A model generated the notes under the pieces. The model was not told the DNA's origin. It saw only the letters and a program-made list of their open reading frames with translations, and made no database searches. Below, one piece after another: positions 27,946 through 36,797 of a stretch of DNA of 64,000 bases (its first letter is position 1; every line of letters begins with the position of its first letter). Origin of the DNA: Beggiatoa leptomitoformis. Its GTDB lineage: Bacteria; Pseudomonadota; Gammaproteobacteria; Beggiatoales; Beggiatoaceae. The DNA is taken from assembly GCF_001305575.3 (NCBI RefSeq), contig NZ_CP012373.2, positions 4,106,799 to 4,170,798 of the forward strand, given 5' to 3'. A program made the position numbers and the translations under genes.

Positions 27946-29094
27946 TTATGCGGATAAAAATAAATGTGGTACAAACCGTGAAGAATTTTTAGTAATTGGT
28001 CCTTTATCCTCGCGCACGCCTAAACCACACGCGCTATCGCCAACTATCCAACTACCCAATACGGGATAATTGCCAGAAAACTCTTCAATCGGTTGATAGG
28101 CTTGATAAATTTTAGCCTCATTCGCATAATTGCCTGTGGTTGCTAATATTGTTTTTCCCTCAATCACTAAACGCACATTTTCCCCTTCACGAGATAATGT
28201 TGGTTTTTCAATAAACGTACCGTTTAATGGTTCAGCCGTAAAATAACTGGGCAAGAGGTTGGGGTGATGTGGGTTTAATTCCCACAAAATGGGCAAAATC
28301 GCTTTATTGGACAATAAGATTTTCCACGCAGGTTCTATCATTAATACCGTATCTGCCAGTAAAAATTCGCTAATAGGTTCTTGTAGTAACCATTCCCACG
28401 GATAGAGTTTAAATAACGCCTCGATTTTTCTCTCTTGTAAATCCGTGAAATATTGCCCATTCCAACCAATTTCATCTATATATAACAAGGGAATATCCAA
28501 ACCTGCTTGTAATGCCGTGTCACGTAAATAATTAACCGTGCCTTCGTCTTCAGGATGGTCACGAACAACAGTAAAATAAACTTGTTGCGTATGATAAAAA
28601 CGGAAACGTTGCCACTCATCAATTAGTTTTTCATGAATGGAATTAAACTGGTCTGCGTGGGGAAATTGTTCGTTTAACCAATGCCATTGTACGACGCTTG
28701 CCTCATATAGAGCAGTTGGTGTATCTGCGTTAAATTCTAATAATTTTGGTGGGTTATCGCTACCATTCCACGCTAAATCAAACCGACCGTATAAAGCAGG
28801 GTCTTGTCGTTCCCACGCATTTTTTATATAGGTTTGATAAGCAGGAGACAGGTTAAAAGGTTGAAAATAGTTGTTTTTTACGATGTAATCAACCGCTGAT
28901 AGGCATAATTGATACAGTTCATTACTAACCGCTTCTAATGTATCAATTTGCGCGCTATTAAATTCGTAATAAGCCTTTTCATCCCAATAAGTTGGGTCTT
29001 CCCCCGCTGCGTACTCAATCGTGTGAAATTGAAAACCGATTGATTCACAACGTGCTTGCCAATCAGGACGGGGAGTAATGGGAATTCTACGCAT
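27946..29094 (-). CDS. Glutathionylspermidine-synthase family ATP-grasp protein
   Basis: 382 residues, the C-terminal synthetase-only type (YgiC/YjfC-like). Conserved segments include KLLEFNADTPTALYEASVVQ, MIEPAWKILLSNKAILPILW, and FIEKPTLSREGENVRLV. ATP-grasp enzymes of this family join a carboxylate to an amine; the exact peptide or polyamine substrate of this branch is not settled. The start lies 16 bp from the 24-bp direct repeat bounding the second island, so its promoter region appears to have been split from older upstream sequence by the insertion. Confidence 0.87.
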   Translation of the reverse strand: MRRIPITPRPDWQARCESIGFQFHTIEYAAGEDPTYWDEKAYYEFNSAQIDTLEAVSNELYQLCLSAVDYIVKNNYFQPFNLSPAYQTYIKNAWERQDPALYGRFDLAWNGSDNPPKLLEFNADTPTALYEASVVQWHWLNEQFPHADQFNSIHEKLIDEWQRFRFYHTQQVYFTVVRDHPEDEGTVNYLRDTALQAGLDIPLLYIDEIGWNGQYFTDLQERKIEALFKLYPWEWLLQEPISEFLLADTVLMIEPAWKILLSNKAILPILWELNPHHPNLLPSYFTAEPLNGTFIEKPTLSREGENVRLVIEGKTILATTGNYANEAKIYQAYQPIEEFSGNYPVLGSWIVGDSACGLGVREDKGPITKNSSRFVPHLFLSA

Positions 29095-29109
29095 AGCATC
29101 ACCAAATAG

Positions 29110-29133
29110 TACCTTGATAATTTTTAGCAGAAA
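29110..29133 (+). repeat. 24-bp direct repeat, left border of second island
   Basis: The 24 bases beginning TACCTTGATAATTTTTAGCA recur perfectly at 34704-34727 in the same orientation. The left copy abuts the left MITE, the right copy overlaps the last TA of the right MITE. Confidence 0.85.
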
Positions 29134-29412
29134 TATAGCAACAGTACTATAAAAAGATTAAATAGAATATGAGTAAAAAGAGCGCATTAATAGAACAATT
29201 TGCTCGTTACTAAGCTTTGCTTGGTAATGCCTGTCTTGCAAGCTCCGCTTGCCGAGTACAAGCGGACTTAAGCGTGGGGCGTTCAAGTATTAGCCAAGCA
29301 GAGCTTGGTGAATAGGCATTACCAAGTGAAACTTGGTAACGAGCAATACTTTTTTACGGAAATCTGTTGAATAGGTCATTTCTTATTCTCTTTTTAAAAT
29401 ATGGTTACTATA
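29134..29412 (-). mobile_element. IS630-type MITE, inverted copy
   Basis: A 279-bp element with terminal inverted repeats starting TATAGCAACAGTACTAT at one end and TATAGTAACCATATTTT at the other, and TA at the ends, as in IS630/Tc1-mariner. Read on the minus strand it holds ATGACCTATTCAACAGATTT, encoding MTYSTDFRK, the usual N-terminus of IS630 transposases, then diverges. It contains nested short palindromes (TACCAAG..CTTGGTA, CCGCTTG..CAAGCGG). No transposase, so it must be mobilised in trans. Confidence 0.8.
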
Positions 29413-29581
29413 TTTTCGCCCAGTTGTAGGCAATTTAAAAAAATGGGGGGAATGGGCGGGGGAGAAAAATAGGGATAAAGTGGATAAAATAACTTAACTA
29501 TAAGAAAAGTAAGGAAGTCGTAAAAAACTGCTAAAGGAGGGGGATAAAAGGGCTGAAAAGTAGAATTTCTTTATAAATCAT

Positions 29582-29718
29582 GAGCGTGGAAATTTTAGGC
29601 TGAGTATCAAGGCTTACAGCCTAGAAAAATATCATATTCTTTTCACTTTGAACAGTTTCACGCCCAATCAGCCCCGCCCGCATCAGCGCACCGCGCTCGA
29701 TTGCGGGCGGGGCTTTTT
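29582..29718 (+). ncRNA. Candidate structured RNA ending in a strong terminator
   Basis: An outer stem GCGTGgAAA (29584-29592) with TTTCACGC (about 29657-29664) encloses a hairpin TAGGCTG/CAGCCTA (29596-29623), and the strong terminator at 29670-29718 follows. There is no coding frame in this stretch, and the terminator has no gene upstream on the plus strand. It may be a small RNA or a leader that controls the island genes starting at 29822. Confidence 0.4.
29670..29718 (+). terminator. Strong GC-rich terminator before the island genes
   Basis: AGCCCCGCCCGCA (29670-29682) pairs with TGCGGGCGGGGCT (29702-29714), then TTTT. Thirteen perfect GC-rich pairs in an AT-rich region. It lies 100 bp before the 88-residue protein gene. 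Confidence 0.85.
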
Positions 29719-29821
29719 GGGGGGAAAAATCTTTTTTCTTTTCCCCTCTTAACCCATTTTCGGGTTATTCAAACTCGTTTAGAATCTTTGGGGCTTCATT
29801 ACATTACATTGAGGATTTTTT

Positions 29822-30088
29822 ATGAGTGACCGTTCTGTCAAAGTCGGAAAGAGTTCTGCTGGTGTCGTTGCTACAGGGAATAATGTACGAATCTTTATGG
29901 GCGTACAACTGAAACCGCTTCATTATTGGATTGGGGGAGCTGTTGGCTTTGTTGTTTTCTTGGTTGTGGTGTTGGCTTTGGTGTTTGGTGGGAACTCTCA
30001 AAAAGCGGAGGATTGTTCTTTTAATGCAGGTGGAGATATTAAAGGAACGGTAAAAATAGATTGTTCTAAAAAGGAGGTTAAGCCATGA
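29822..30088 (+). CDS. Single-pass membrane protein with cytoplasmic amyloid-like motif
   Basis: 88 residues; GAGG lies about 8 bases before the ATG. The N-terminus MSDRSVKVGKSSAGVVATGN and following NVRIFMG matches the N-termini of the NB-ARC protein (5607-8978) and the 130-residue protein (8993-9385). One membrane helix follows (about 33-57, WIGGAVGFVVFLVVVLALVF). The outside tail carries EDCSFNAGGDIKGTVKIDCS, nearly the same as residues 26-44 of the exported TPR protein encoded next, whose gene overlaps by 4 bases (ATGA). It may link an external TPR sensor to intracellular motif-bearing partners. No known family recognised. Confidence 0.75.
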   Translation: MSDRSVKVGKSSAGVVATGNNVRIFMGVQLKPLHYWIGGAVGFVVFLVVVLALVFGGNSQKAEDCSFNAGGDIKGTVKIDCSKKEVKP

Positions 30089-33000
30089 GAAGCTTCTTTT
30101 TTATAGGGCTTTTATGTGTTTCTCCTGCCTTATACGCTTTGGGTGACTCGTACAGTGCAGAGAATTGTAGTTTTAATGCTGGGGACATTAGTGCATCTGT
30201 TACCGTAACTTGTTCTAACTTAGACCCCGAAATTCAAAAATCTTTAAATGAATACTTAAAAGAATTTCAACGAGCACAAAAGCAGTTAAATGATACGTTA
30301 GAACTTAAAGACTCTAAAATTGAACAACTGCGAAAGGAAGCAGAAGACTGGATTAACCGTTACAAGAGCTTATCTAAAGACTTAGAGAGTTTAAGACAAG
30401 AAAACCCCGATTATGCTGAGATACTCACCAAAGCAGAGGCGTTCTTAAAACAAGGGAAATTCTCAGAAGTAACCGCCTTATTAGAACCGTTAAAGGCAAA
30501 AGGAGATGAAAAGACTCAGCAGAATGCCAAAGTGCATTTTATGTTAGGACAAGCGTATCTCTTGGACAACAAACCTGTACAAGCCTTGCCTGAGTATGAA
30601 GCCGCTTATCATCAGGATTTTAAGAATATCAATTATCAGTTTGAATATGCCGAATTATTAAGAAACCAACAAGAGTATAAAAAAGCACAACACTTGTATG
30701 AAGAGTTACTCAATGAGCTAGAACAATTATCAAATTTAGAACAGCAAGCAAAACAAAAGTCGTTATTATGGGTAAAAGTACGTCTAGCAACAATTTATGT
30801 AAACATTGGAGAACCAGCAAAGGCAGAAAGCCTTTATCTTAATGTACTAAATAGTTATAGACTCTTAGCAAGAACTAATCCTACTATCTGTCTCTGTGAA
30901 GTTGCAAGAACTCTTAATAGTATCGCTAACTTTATTGTTGAAGACCCCAGACGCAGGGAAGAGGCTGAACTAGGGTTTAAAGATGCCTTAGCAATTTACA
31001 AAGACTTAGCTGAGACTAGCCCTAATATTTACCTTCCTGAAGTAGCTGAAATTATTAGTAATATCTCAGATTTAATTGCTACTGATCCTATGCGAAAAGA
31101 AGAAGCTGAACAAGGTTATAAAGAAGCTTTGGCTATCAGAATTCATTTAGCTAATACTAATGCCACGTACCTTCGTGAAGTTGCTTGGAGCTTCGATAAA
31201 CTTGCTTCATTAATTGCTAAAGACCAAAATAGTAAGGAAGAGGCTGAACGGGAATATAAAATAGCTTTAAAAATCTTAAAAGATTTAGCCCAAACGGATA
31301 ATGATTTATACTATCAAGTTGCTTTAATTATCAAGAAGCTTAATAAATTAATAGGTGATGACCCTAAACGAAGGACGGAGGTTGAATTGGGGTATAAAGA
31401 AGCATTGGCTATTTATAGAGATTTAGCGAAGACTAATCCTATTTATCTCCCTAAAGTTGCAGAAACTCTCGAAGACCTTAGTATCAGTATAATAGTCAAT
31501 CAAGACTTCAAACGAAATTCTGAAGTTGAATTGTATTTTAAAGAAGCCACTGCAGTTTATAGAGATTTAGCAAAAGCTAATCCTGCTGTTTATCTTTCTC
31601 AAGTTGCAAAAATGCTTAATTTTCTTGCTATATTGGTAGCTAAAGACCCCAAACGTAGGGAAGAGGCTGAACAAGAATATACAGAGGCTTTAGCAATATT
31701 TAAAAACTTGGCTCAAACTAATCCTATCTATCATATTAGTATTGCTTTTATTCTTAATAACCTTGCTGATTTAGTAGTTAAAGACCCTAAGCGTAGGGAA
31801 GAGGCTGAACAAAAATATAAAGAAGCCTTGGCTATTTACGAAAACCTAGCTAAATCCAATCCTGCTATCTATTCTGATGATGTTGCTCAGACACTTAATA
31901 ACCTTGCTAATTTAGTAGCTAAAGACCCTAAGCGCAGGGAAGAGGCTGAACAAAAATATAAAGAAGCCTTGGCTATCTATAGAGGTTTAGCTAAACCCAA
32001 TCCTGCTGCCTATTCTGATGATGTTGCTCAGACACTTAATAACCTTGCTAATTTAGTAGCTAAAGACCCTAAGCGCAGGGAAGAGGCTGAACAAAAATAT
32101 AAAGAAGCCTTGGCTATCTATAGAGGTTTAGCTAAACCCAATCCTGCTGCCTATTCTGATGATGTTGCTCAGACACTTAATAACCTTGCTAATTTAGTAG
32201 CTAAAGATCCTAAGCGCAGGGAAGAGGCTGAACAGGGCTATCAAGAAGCTTTAGCAATATTTAAAGATTTGGTTCAAACTAATGATGCTTATCGTTTTGA
32301 TGTTGCTTTTGTTCTTAAAAACTTTGCTGACTTAGTAGTTCAAGATTCTAAGCGAAAAGATGAGGCAGAACAAAAATACAAAGACGCTTTAACTATCTAT
32401 AGAGATTTAGCCAAGACCAATCTTGTTGTCTATTCTGATGAGGTTGCTCAGACACTTAATAATCTCGCTGATTTAGTAGCTAAAGACCCTAAGCGCAGGG
32501 AAGAGGCTGAACAGGGCTATCAAGAAGCTTTAGCAATATTTAAAGATTTGGTTCAAACTAATGATGCTTATCGTTTTGATGTTGCTTTTGTTCTTAAAAA
32601 CTTTGCTGACTTAGTAGTTCAAGATTCTAAGCGAAAAGATGAGGCAGAACAAAAATACAAAGACGCTTTAACTATCTATAGAGATTTAGCCAAGACCAAT
32701 CTTGTTGTCTATTCTGATGAGGTCGCTCAGACACTTAATAATCTCGCTGATTTAGTAGTTCAAGATCCAAAACGCGGCGAAGAAGCAGAACGAGAATATA
32801 AAGAAGCTTTAGCTATCTACAGAGATTTGACTCAAAGTAATTCTAATACTATTGCTTATTTCTTTCAGATTGCAGATATCCTTTACAAAGTTAGTATGTT
32901 AGTAGCTAAAGATACTAAACGAGCTGAAGAAGCAGAAAAAGGATATAAAGAAGCTTTAGCTATCTACAAAAATTTAGCTGAGACTATCCCAGATGTGTGT

Positions 33001-34134
33001 CATTGTCTTGTTGCAAAAACCATTAATACTCTTGCTAATTTAATCGTGAAAGACCCCAACCGTAGGGAGGAGGCTGAACAGGGATATCAAGAAGCTTTAG
33101 TTATTTTGAGAGATTTAGCCAAGACTGACCCTTTTTATTCTCCTCATGTTGTGGGAGTTCTCTATAGCCTTGCTAGTTTAGTAGCTGAAGACCCCAACCG
33201 TAGAAAGGAAGCTGAACAAGAGTATCAAGAAGCTTTATTTATTTTGAGAGACTTAGTTAAGGACAATCCTACTATTTACTCCTATTACATCGGATGGATT
33301 CTGTATAGCCTTGCTAATTTAGTAGCACAGGATCCCAACCGTAGGGAGGAGGTTGAACAAGAATTAAAAGAAGCTTTGGCTATATTCAAAGATTTAGCCG
33401 AGACTAATCCTGCCGTCTATTCCTCTAATGTTGCTGATACGCTCAATAACCTTGCTTTGTTAATAGCTAATGACCCCAATCGCAGAGAAGAGGCTGAACA
33501 AGAATATAAAGAAGCTTTAGCAATATATAGAGACTTAGCCAAGATTAATCCTGATGTGTATCTTCCTAGACTTGCTGATATTTTAAATAACCTTGGATAT
33601 GCCATCCAAAAAAATCCTGCTCGTCGTGTCGAAGCAGAACAGTTATTGCGGAAATCATTAGCCGTTAGCAGAGAGCTAGTAAAAACTAATGCAGATGTTT
33701 ACCGTCCTTCACTCCCTTTTGTTTTGGACAGTCTAGCGATAACCTTGGCTTATGATGCTTCACACCAACAGGAGGCAGAGGCATTATATCAAGAGTCTAT
33801 TCAAATCTTTAGAGAGTTGATTATGATCAACAATGGGTATTTACCAAATCTTATAAAAGGCTTACGTAATTTCGCTATATTCCATCTACGTTATGAGCGA
33901 GTCGAAGAAGCGTTAAAACTCATTACTGAAGCGGTTGAGTTGGGGGAAGGCTTAATTAAAACTGCGCCTAACTTTGAAAATGAACAGGCGAAGAATTTAA
34001 TTGTCTTAGGACAAGTTCAAATAAAACAGGATAAAACCCAACTTGCTTGTTCTACATGGAAATCTGCTTTAAAGAAGGCTACAGTACCTCAAGTAGATGA
34101 AGTAAAGATATTTATTAATCAGTATTGTTTATAA
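30085..34134 (+). CDS. Giant exported TPR protein
   Basis: 1349 residues, preceded by AAGGAGG. Signal peptide about 1-18 (MRSFFFIGLLCVSPALYA). The mature N-terminus carries AENCSFNAGDISASVTVTCS with Cys28 and Cys43, the module shared with the 88-residue membrane protein. A coiled coil (about 48-110) follows, then more than twenty degenerate TPR-like units of about 42-47 residues with core KDPKRREEAEQKYKEALAIY and NLA repeated. Some units (31900-32230 and 32240-32750) are near-identical at DNA level. No enzymatic domain. Probably a periplasmic or surface scaffold/sensor acting with the membrane protein; function unknown. Confidence 0.82.
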   Translation: MRSFFFIGLLCVSPALYALGDSYSAENCSFNAGDISASVTVTCSNLDPEIQKSLNEYLKEFQRAQKQLNDTLELKDSKIEQLRKEAEDWINRYKSLSKDLESLRQENPDYAEILTKAEAFLKQGKFSEVTALLEPLKAKGDEKTQQNAKVHFMLGQAYLLDNKPVQALPEYEAAYHQDFKNINYQFEYAELLRNQQEYKKAQHLYEELLNELEQLSNLEQQAKQKSLLWVKVRLATIYVNIGEPAKAESLYLNVLNSYRLLARTNPTICLCEVARTLNSIANFIVEDPRRREEAELGFKDALAIYKDLAETSPNIYLPEVAEIISNISDLIATDPMRKEEAEQGYKEALAIRIHLANTNATYLREVAWSFDKLASLIAKDQNSKEEAEREYKIALKILKDLAQTDNDLYYQVALIIKKLNKLIGDDPKRRTEVELGYKEALAIYRDLAKTNPIYLPKVAETLEDLSISIIVNQDFKRNSEVELYFKEATAVYRDLAKANPAVYLSQVAKMLNFLAILVAKDPKRREEAEQEYTEALAIFKNLAQTNPIYHISIAFILNNLADLVVKDPKRREEAEQKYKEALAIYENLAKSNPAIYSDDVAQTLNNLANLVAKDPKRREEAEQKYKEALAIYRGLAKPNPAAYSDDVAQTLNNLANLVAKDPKRREEAEQKYKEALAIYRGLAKPNPAAYSDDVAQTLNNLANLVAKDPKRREEAEQGYQEALAIFKDLVQTNDAYRFDVAFVLKNFADLVVQDSKRKDEAEQKYKDALTIYRDLAKTNLVVYSDEVAQTLNNLADLVAKDPKRREEAEQGYQEALAIFKDLVQTNDAYRFDVAFVLKNFADLVVQDSKRKDEAEQKYKDALTIYRDLAKTNLVVYSDEVAQTLNNLADLVVQDPKRGEEAEREYKEALAIYRDLTQSNSNTIAYFFQIADILYKVSMLVAKDTKRAEEAEKGYKEALAIYKNLAETIPDVCHCLVAKTINTLANLIVKDPNRREEAEQGYQEALVILRDLAKTDPFYSPHVVGVLYSLASLVAEDPNRRKEAEQEYQEALFILRDLVKDNPTIYSYYIGWILYSLANLVAQDPNRREEVEQELKEALAIFKDLAETNPAVYSSNVADTLNNLALLIANDPNRREEAEQEYKEALAIYRDLAKINPDVYLPRLADILNNLGYAIQKNPARRVEAEQLLRKSLAVSRELVKTNADVYRPSLPFVLDSLAITLAYDASHQQEAEALYQESIQIFRELIMINNGYLPNLIKGLRNFAIFHLRYERVEEALKLITEAVELGEGLIKTAPNFENEQAKNLIVLGQVQIKQDKTQLACSTWKSALKKATVPQVDEVKIFINQYCL
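31780..32780 (+). repeat. Near-identical coding repeats in the exported TPR gene
   Basis: Units of about 141 bp (for example 31917-32057 and 32058-32198) are almost identical including silent positions. A larger block of about 285 bp (starting CAGGGCTATCAAGAAGCTTT at 32232 and 32511) is duplicated in tandem. This is recent expansion within an older, diverged array. Confidence 0.85.
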
Positions 34135-34170
34135 ATTGTTCTACTTATAGTTCAACGAGCGAAACAGATA

Positions 34171-34209
34171 AAAAAAGCCATGTGCTGATATTTAGCATAT
34201 GGCTTTTTT
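34171..34209 (+). terminator. Rho-independent terminator of the island operon
   Basis: AAAAAAGCCATGTGCT pairs with AGCATATGGCTTTTTT around GATATTT, one G-U pair, followed by T-rich sequence. It begins about 37 bp after the TPR stop. Confidence 0.9.
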
Positions 34210-34226
34210 ATTGTGTGTGTTTAATA

Positions 34227-34458
34227 TATAGTAACCGTATTTTAAAAAGAGAATAAGAAATGACCTATTCAACAGATTGCCGTAAATTGGTAATGCCTAT
34301 TCGCCAAGCTCTGCTTGGCGGGTACTTGAACGCCCCATGCTTAAGTCCGCTTGTACTCGGCAAGCGGAGCTTGGTAACGAGCAAACGAGCAAATTGTTCT
34401 ATTGATGCGCTCTTTTTACTGATATTCTATTTAATCTTTTTATAGTACTGTTGCTATA
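34227..34458 (+). mobile_element. IS630-type MITE, tandem copy 1
   Basis: A 232-bp relative of the element at 29134-29412 in opposite orientation, from TATAGTAACCGTATTTTAAA to TATAGTACTGTTGCTATA. It starts with the same MTYSTD transposase relic (ATG at 34260) but lacks part of the inner hairpin block. It shares its terminal TATA with the next copy. Confidence 0.82.
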
Positions 34459-34705
34459 GTAATCGTATTTTAAAAAGAGAATAAGAAATGACCTATTCAA
34501 CAGATTTCCGTAAAAAAGTATTGCTCGTTACCAAGTTTCACTTGGTAATGCCTATTCGCCAAGCTCTGCTTGGCTGATACTTGAACGCCCCACACTTAAG
34601 TCCGCTTGTACTCGGCAAGCGGAGCTTGGTAACGAGCAAATTGTTCTATTGATGCGCTCTTTTTACTGATATTCTACTTAATCTTTTTATAGTACGGTCG
34701 CTATA
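34455..34705 (+). mobile_element. IS630-type MITE, tandem copy 2
   Basis: A 251-bp copy from TATAGTAATCGTATTTT to TAGTACGGTCGCTATA, with the relic MTYSTDFRKKVL. Head-to-tail with the preceding copy, sharing 4 bases at the junction. The inner palindromes are TACCAAGTTTCACTTGGTA, GCCAAGCTCTGCTTGGC and CCGCTTG..CAAGCGG. Confidence 0.82.
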
Positions 34706-34727
34706 CCTTGATAATTTTTAGCAGAAA
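34704..34727 (+). repeat. 24-bp direct repeat, right border of second island
   Basis: Perfect copy of 29110-29133. Together the two copies bracket all three MITEs, the candidate RNA and both island genes. Confidence 0.85.
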
Positions 34728-34730
34728 CAG

Positions 34731-34835
34731 TTATCTGAATCAGGATATTCAGCGTGAGTAGAATTTCCAGACAAGGTTGATTTTATTTTTTAATTCTGGA
34801 AACGCGGATACTTCTGGACATCCTAATACAGATAA
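34731..34835. repeat. Paired inverted copies of the dispersed intergenic repeat
   Basis: TTATCTGAATCAGGAT (from 34731) is facing ATCCTAATACAGATAA (34820-34835), and between them TTTCCAGA faces TCTGGAAA. The copies can fold into one long hairpin just beyond the stop of the midA-like gene, where it may also act as its transcript end. Confidence 0.6.
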
Positions 34836-34854
34836 TTCTTATTTTTATCGATAG

Positions 34855-36012
34855 TTACAATCGACCACTTTGGTCTAACATAAAGCCTTTTAGTGGCATA
34901 TCTACTTGTTTACTTAAAGCAATCACTTTAAATAACTCACCCATTTCACTGGGCAAAAGCAATTGTTTAGCTGCTTGTGTCATTGCATAGTATATTTTTT
35001 CATCTGCTTGATACGTTTCTAATTCTTCCATTAACCCTGTTGCTAATAAAAAGTTTGCTTGGTTGGTGTAGCCTGCAACTGACCAGCCTGCAGCAACAGC
35101 GGATTCAGCAACTGCGGTAAAATCTACATGTGCAGTAATATCTTGTAATCCAACTAGAATCAATGGGTCACTGTGTGCATGATGGCGATAGTGACATATC
35201 AATGTTCCTTCATGCCGTTGTGGATGATAATACTCATGACGCGGAAATCCATAATCAATTAATAAGGCAATTCCCTTGTCGAGGATATCTGCCAAACTAT
35301 TTATCCATGCAGGTAAGGTTGGGTTGATTTCAGAGACATAGCCTAAAGGTAATACAGGACGCAAAGATTCTACGGCTTGGCGTAATTCTGCATCGACAGT
35401 TGGTCGAGTTTGCCAAATAAACTGCCCTTGTTCTGTGGTAACGTAATATTCCATGACCGCTTCAGCCGTTAGCTGAAATTTTTGTACAGGCATCGCATCC
35501 AGTACTTCGTTAGCCAGAATAACACCTTGCAAACGCTGTTCGGGTAAGTGCGTGAGCCATTCAACATAAGGGTATAAATCAGGGACTTGTGTTTGTAAAG
35601 TTTGTTGTTGAACTTGTTGCAGGCTCGCGCTCAGTTCCATAATGTAATAGCGTGCAGGTAAACATTGCCATTGGGCTAAACTACGTAAAATTTCGGCAGC
35701 CATCGCACCAGTGCCTGCGCCAAATTCAATGATTACTCCATTGGTTAATGTCGCCAATACCGCCTGACATTGTTTAGCAATACAACGGGAAAAAAGTGGT
35801 GATAATTCTGGCGCAGTAACAAAATCGCCACCTTTCCCAAATTTACGTAATCCCGCGCTGTAATAGCCTAAATTGGGTGCATATAGCGCGCTTTCCATAA
35901 AAGTACGAAAAGGAATTGCACCGTCTGCTTGTTGCATTTGTGCATTAATATACTGGGTTAGACGCTGGCTATGTTCAATAGCAACGGGGTCATCAGGTAG
36001 CGGTAATGACAT
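34855..36012 (-). CDS. MidA-family SAM-dependent methyltransferase
   Basis: 385 residues from the ATG at 36012 (a GTG four codons upstream is possible). Motif I is IEFGAGTGAMAAEIL; other family segments are PLFSRCIAKQ, ANEVLDAMPVQKF and LLIDYGFPRHEYYHPQRHEG. Related to mitochondrial NDUFAF7, which dimethylates an arginine of complex I subunit NDUFS2. Whether the bacterial protein has the same role is not certain. Diverges from the pteridine reductase gene with 35 bp between starts. Confidence 0.9.
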   Translation of the reverse strand: MSLPLPDDPVAIEHSQRLTQYINAQMQQADGAIPFRTFMESALYAPNLGYYSAGLRKFGKGGDFVTAPELSPLFSRCIAKQCQAVLATLTNGVIIEFGAGTGAMAAEILRSLAQWQCLPARYYIMELSASLQQVQQQTLQTQVPDLYPYVEWLTHLPEQRLQGVILANEVLDAMPVQKFQLTAEAVMEYYVTTEQGQFIWQTRPTVDAELRQAVESLRPVLPLGYVSEINPTLPAWINSLADILDKGIALLIDYGFPRHEYYHPQRHEGTLICHYRHHAHSDPLILVGLQDITAHVDFTAVAESAVAAGWSVAGYTNQANFLLATGLMEELETYQADEKIYYAMTQAAKQLLLPSEMGELFKVIALSKQVDMPLKGFMLDQSGRL

Positions 36013-36047
36013 AGTTTTTCTCACAATGAATTAAAAGGGGAATTGTT

Positions 36048-36797
36048 ATGCAGGATAACGTACTAACCGATAAGGTTGCCTTAATTACAGGGGCTGCGCG
36101 ACGGATAGGCGCGGTGACTGCGCGTCAGTTGCATCAACAGGGAATGAAATTAGCCTTACACTATCGCCATTCTGAGGCAGATGCTCATGCATTACAGGTC
36201 GAATTGAATGCCATTAGAGCGGATTCTGTTTTGCTATTACAGGCGGATTTAGCGCATGTTGCCAAATTAACGCGCATGGTGCAACAAGTCGCTGAGTATT
36301 TTGGGCGTTTAGATGTGTTGGTGAATAATGCCTCCAGTTTTTATCCAACGTCTATCGGACAAACAACAGAAGAGATGTGGGATGATTTATTTAGCAGTAA
36401 TTTAAAAGCCCCCTTTTTTCTTGCCCAAGCAGCAGCCCCTTATTTGTCTGTGGCCAATGGATGTATTATCAATATGGTTGATATCCATGCAGAACGCCCC
36501 CTAAAAAATCATCCTGTCTATAGTTCGGCAAAAGCGGGGTTAGTTATGTTGACAAAAGCCTTAGCGCGTGAATTAGGTGCATCAATTCGCGTGAATGGGG
36601 TTGCGCCCGGTGCAATCTTATGGCCGCAGAATGAAATGGATGAATTAACAAAACAGCGTATTGTTTCAACGCTTGCCTTAAAACGGCATGGAGAGCCATT
36701 AGACATTGCGAAAACTATTTTATTTTTAATCCGCGATGCGGGGTATATCACAGGACAAATCATTGCCGTCGATGGGGGGCGAACATTGGGGCAATAA
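36048..36797 (+). CDS. Pteridine reductase (short-chain dehydrogenase)
   Basis: 249 residues. The NADPH-binding motif is TGAARRIG (14-21), with Arg-rich character typical of pteridine reductases. The active site has Tyr158 and Lys162 (YSSAK), and Asp145 in NMVDIHAERPL replaces the usual SDR serine, as in PTR1/FolM enzymes. It reduces dihydropterins or dihydrofolate in the cytoplasm. GGGGAATTGTT precedes the ATG. Confidence 0.92.
   Translation: MQDNVLTDKVALITGAARRIGAVTARQLHQQGMKLALHYRHSEADAHALQVELNAIRADSVLLLQADLAHVAKLTRMVQQVAEYFGRLDVLVNNASSFYPTSIGQTTEEMWDDLFSSNLKAPFFLAQAAAPYLSVANGCIINMVDIHAERPLKNHPVYSSAKAGLVMLTKALARELGASIRVNGVAPGAILWPQNEMDELTKQRIVSTLALKRHGEPLDIAKTILFLIRDAGYITGQIIAVDGGRTLGQ

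Noticed and set aside
34260-34445. 61-codon frame starting MTYSTD
   Set aside because: It is the transposase N-terminal relic inside a MITE and runs out of family similarity after about 8 residues.
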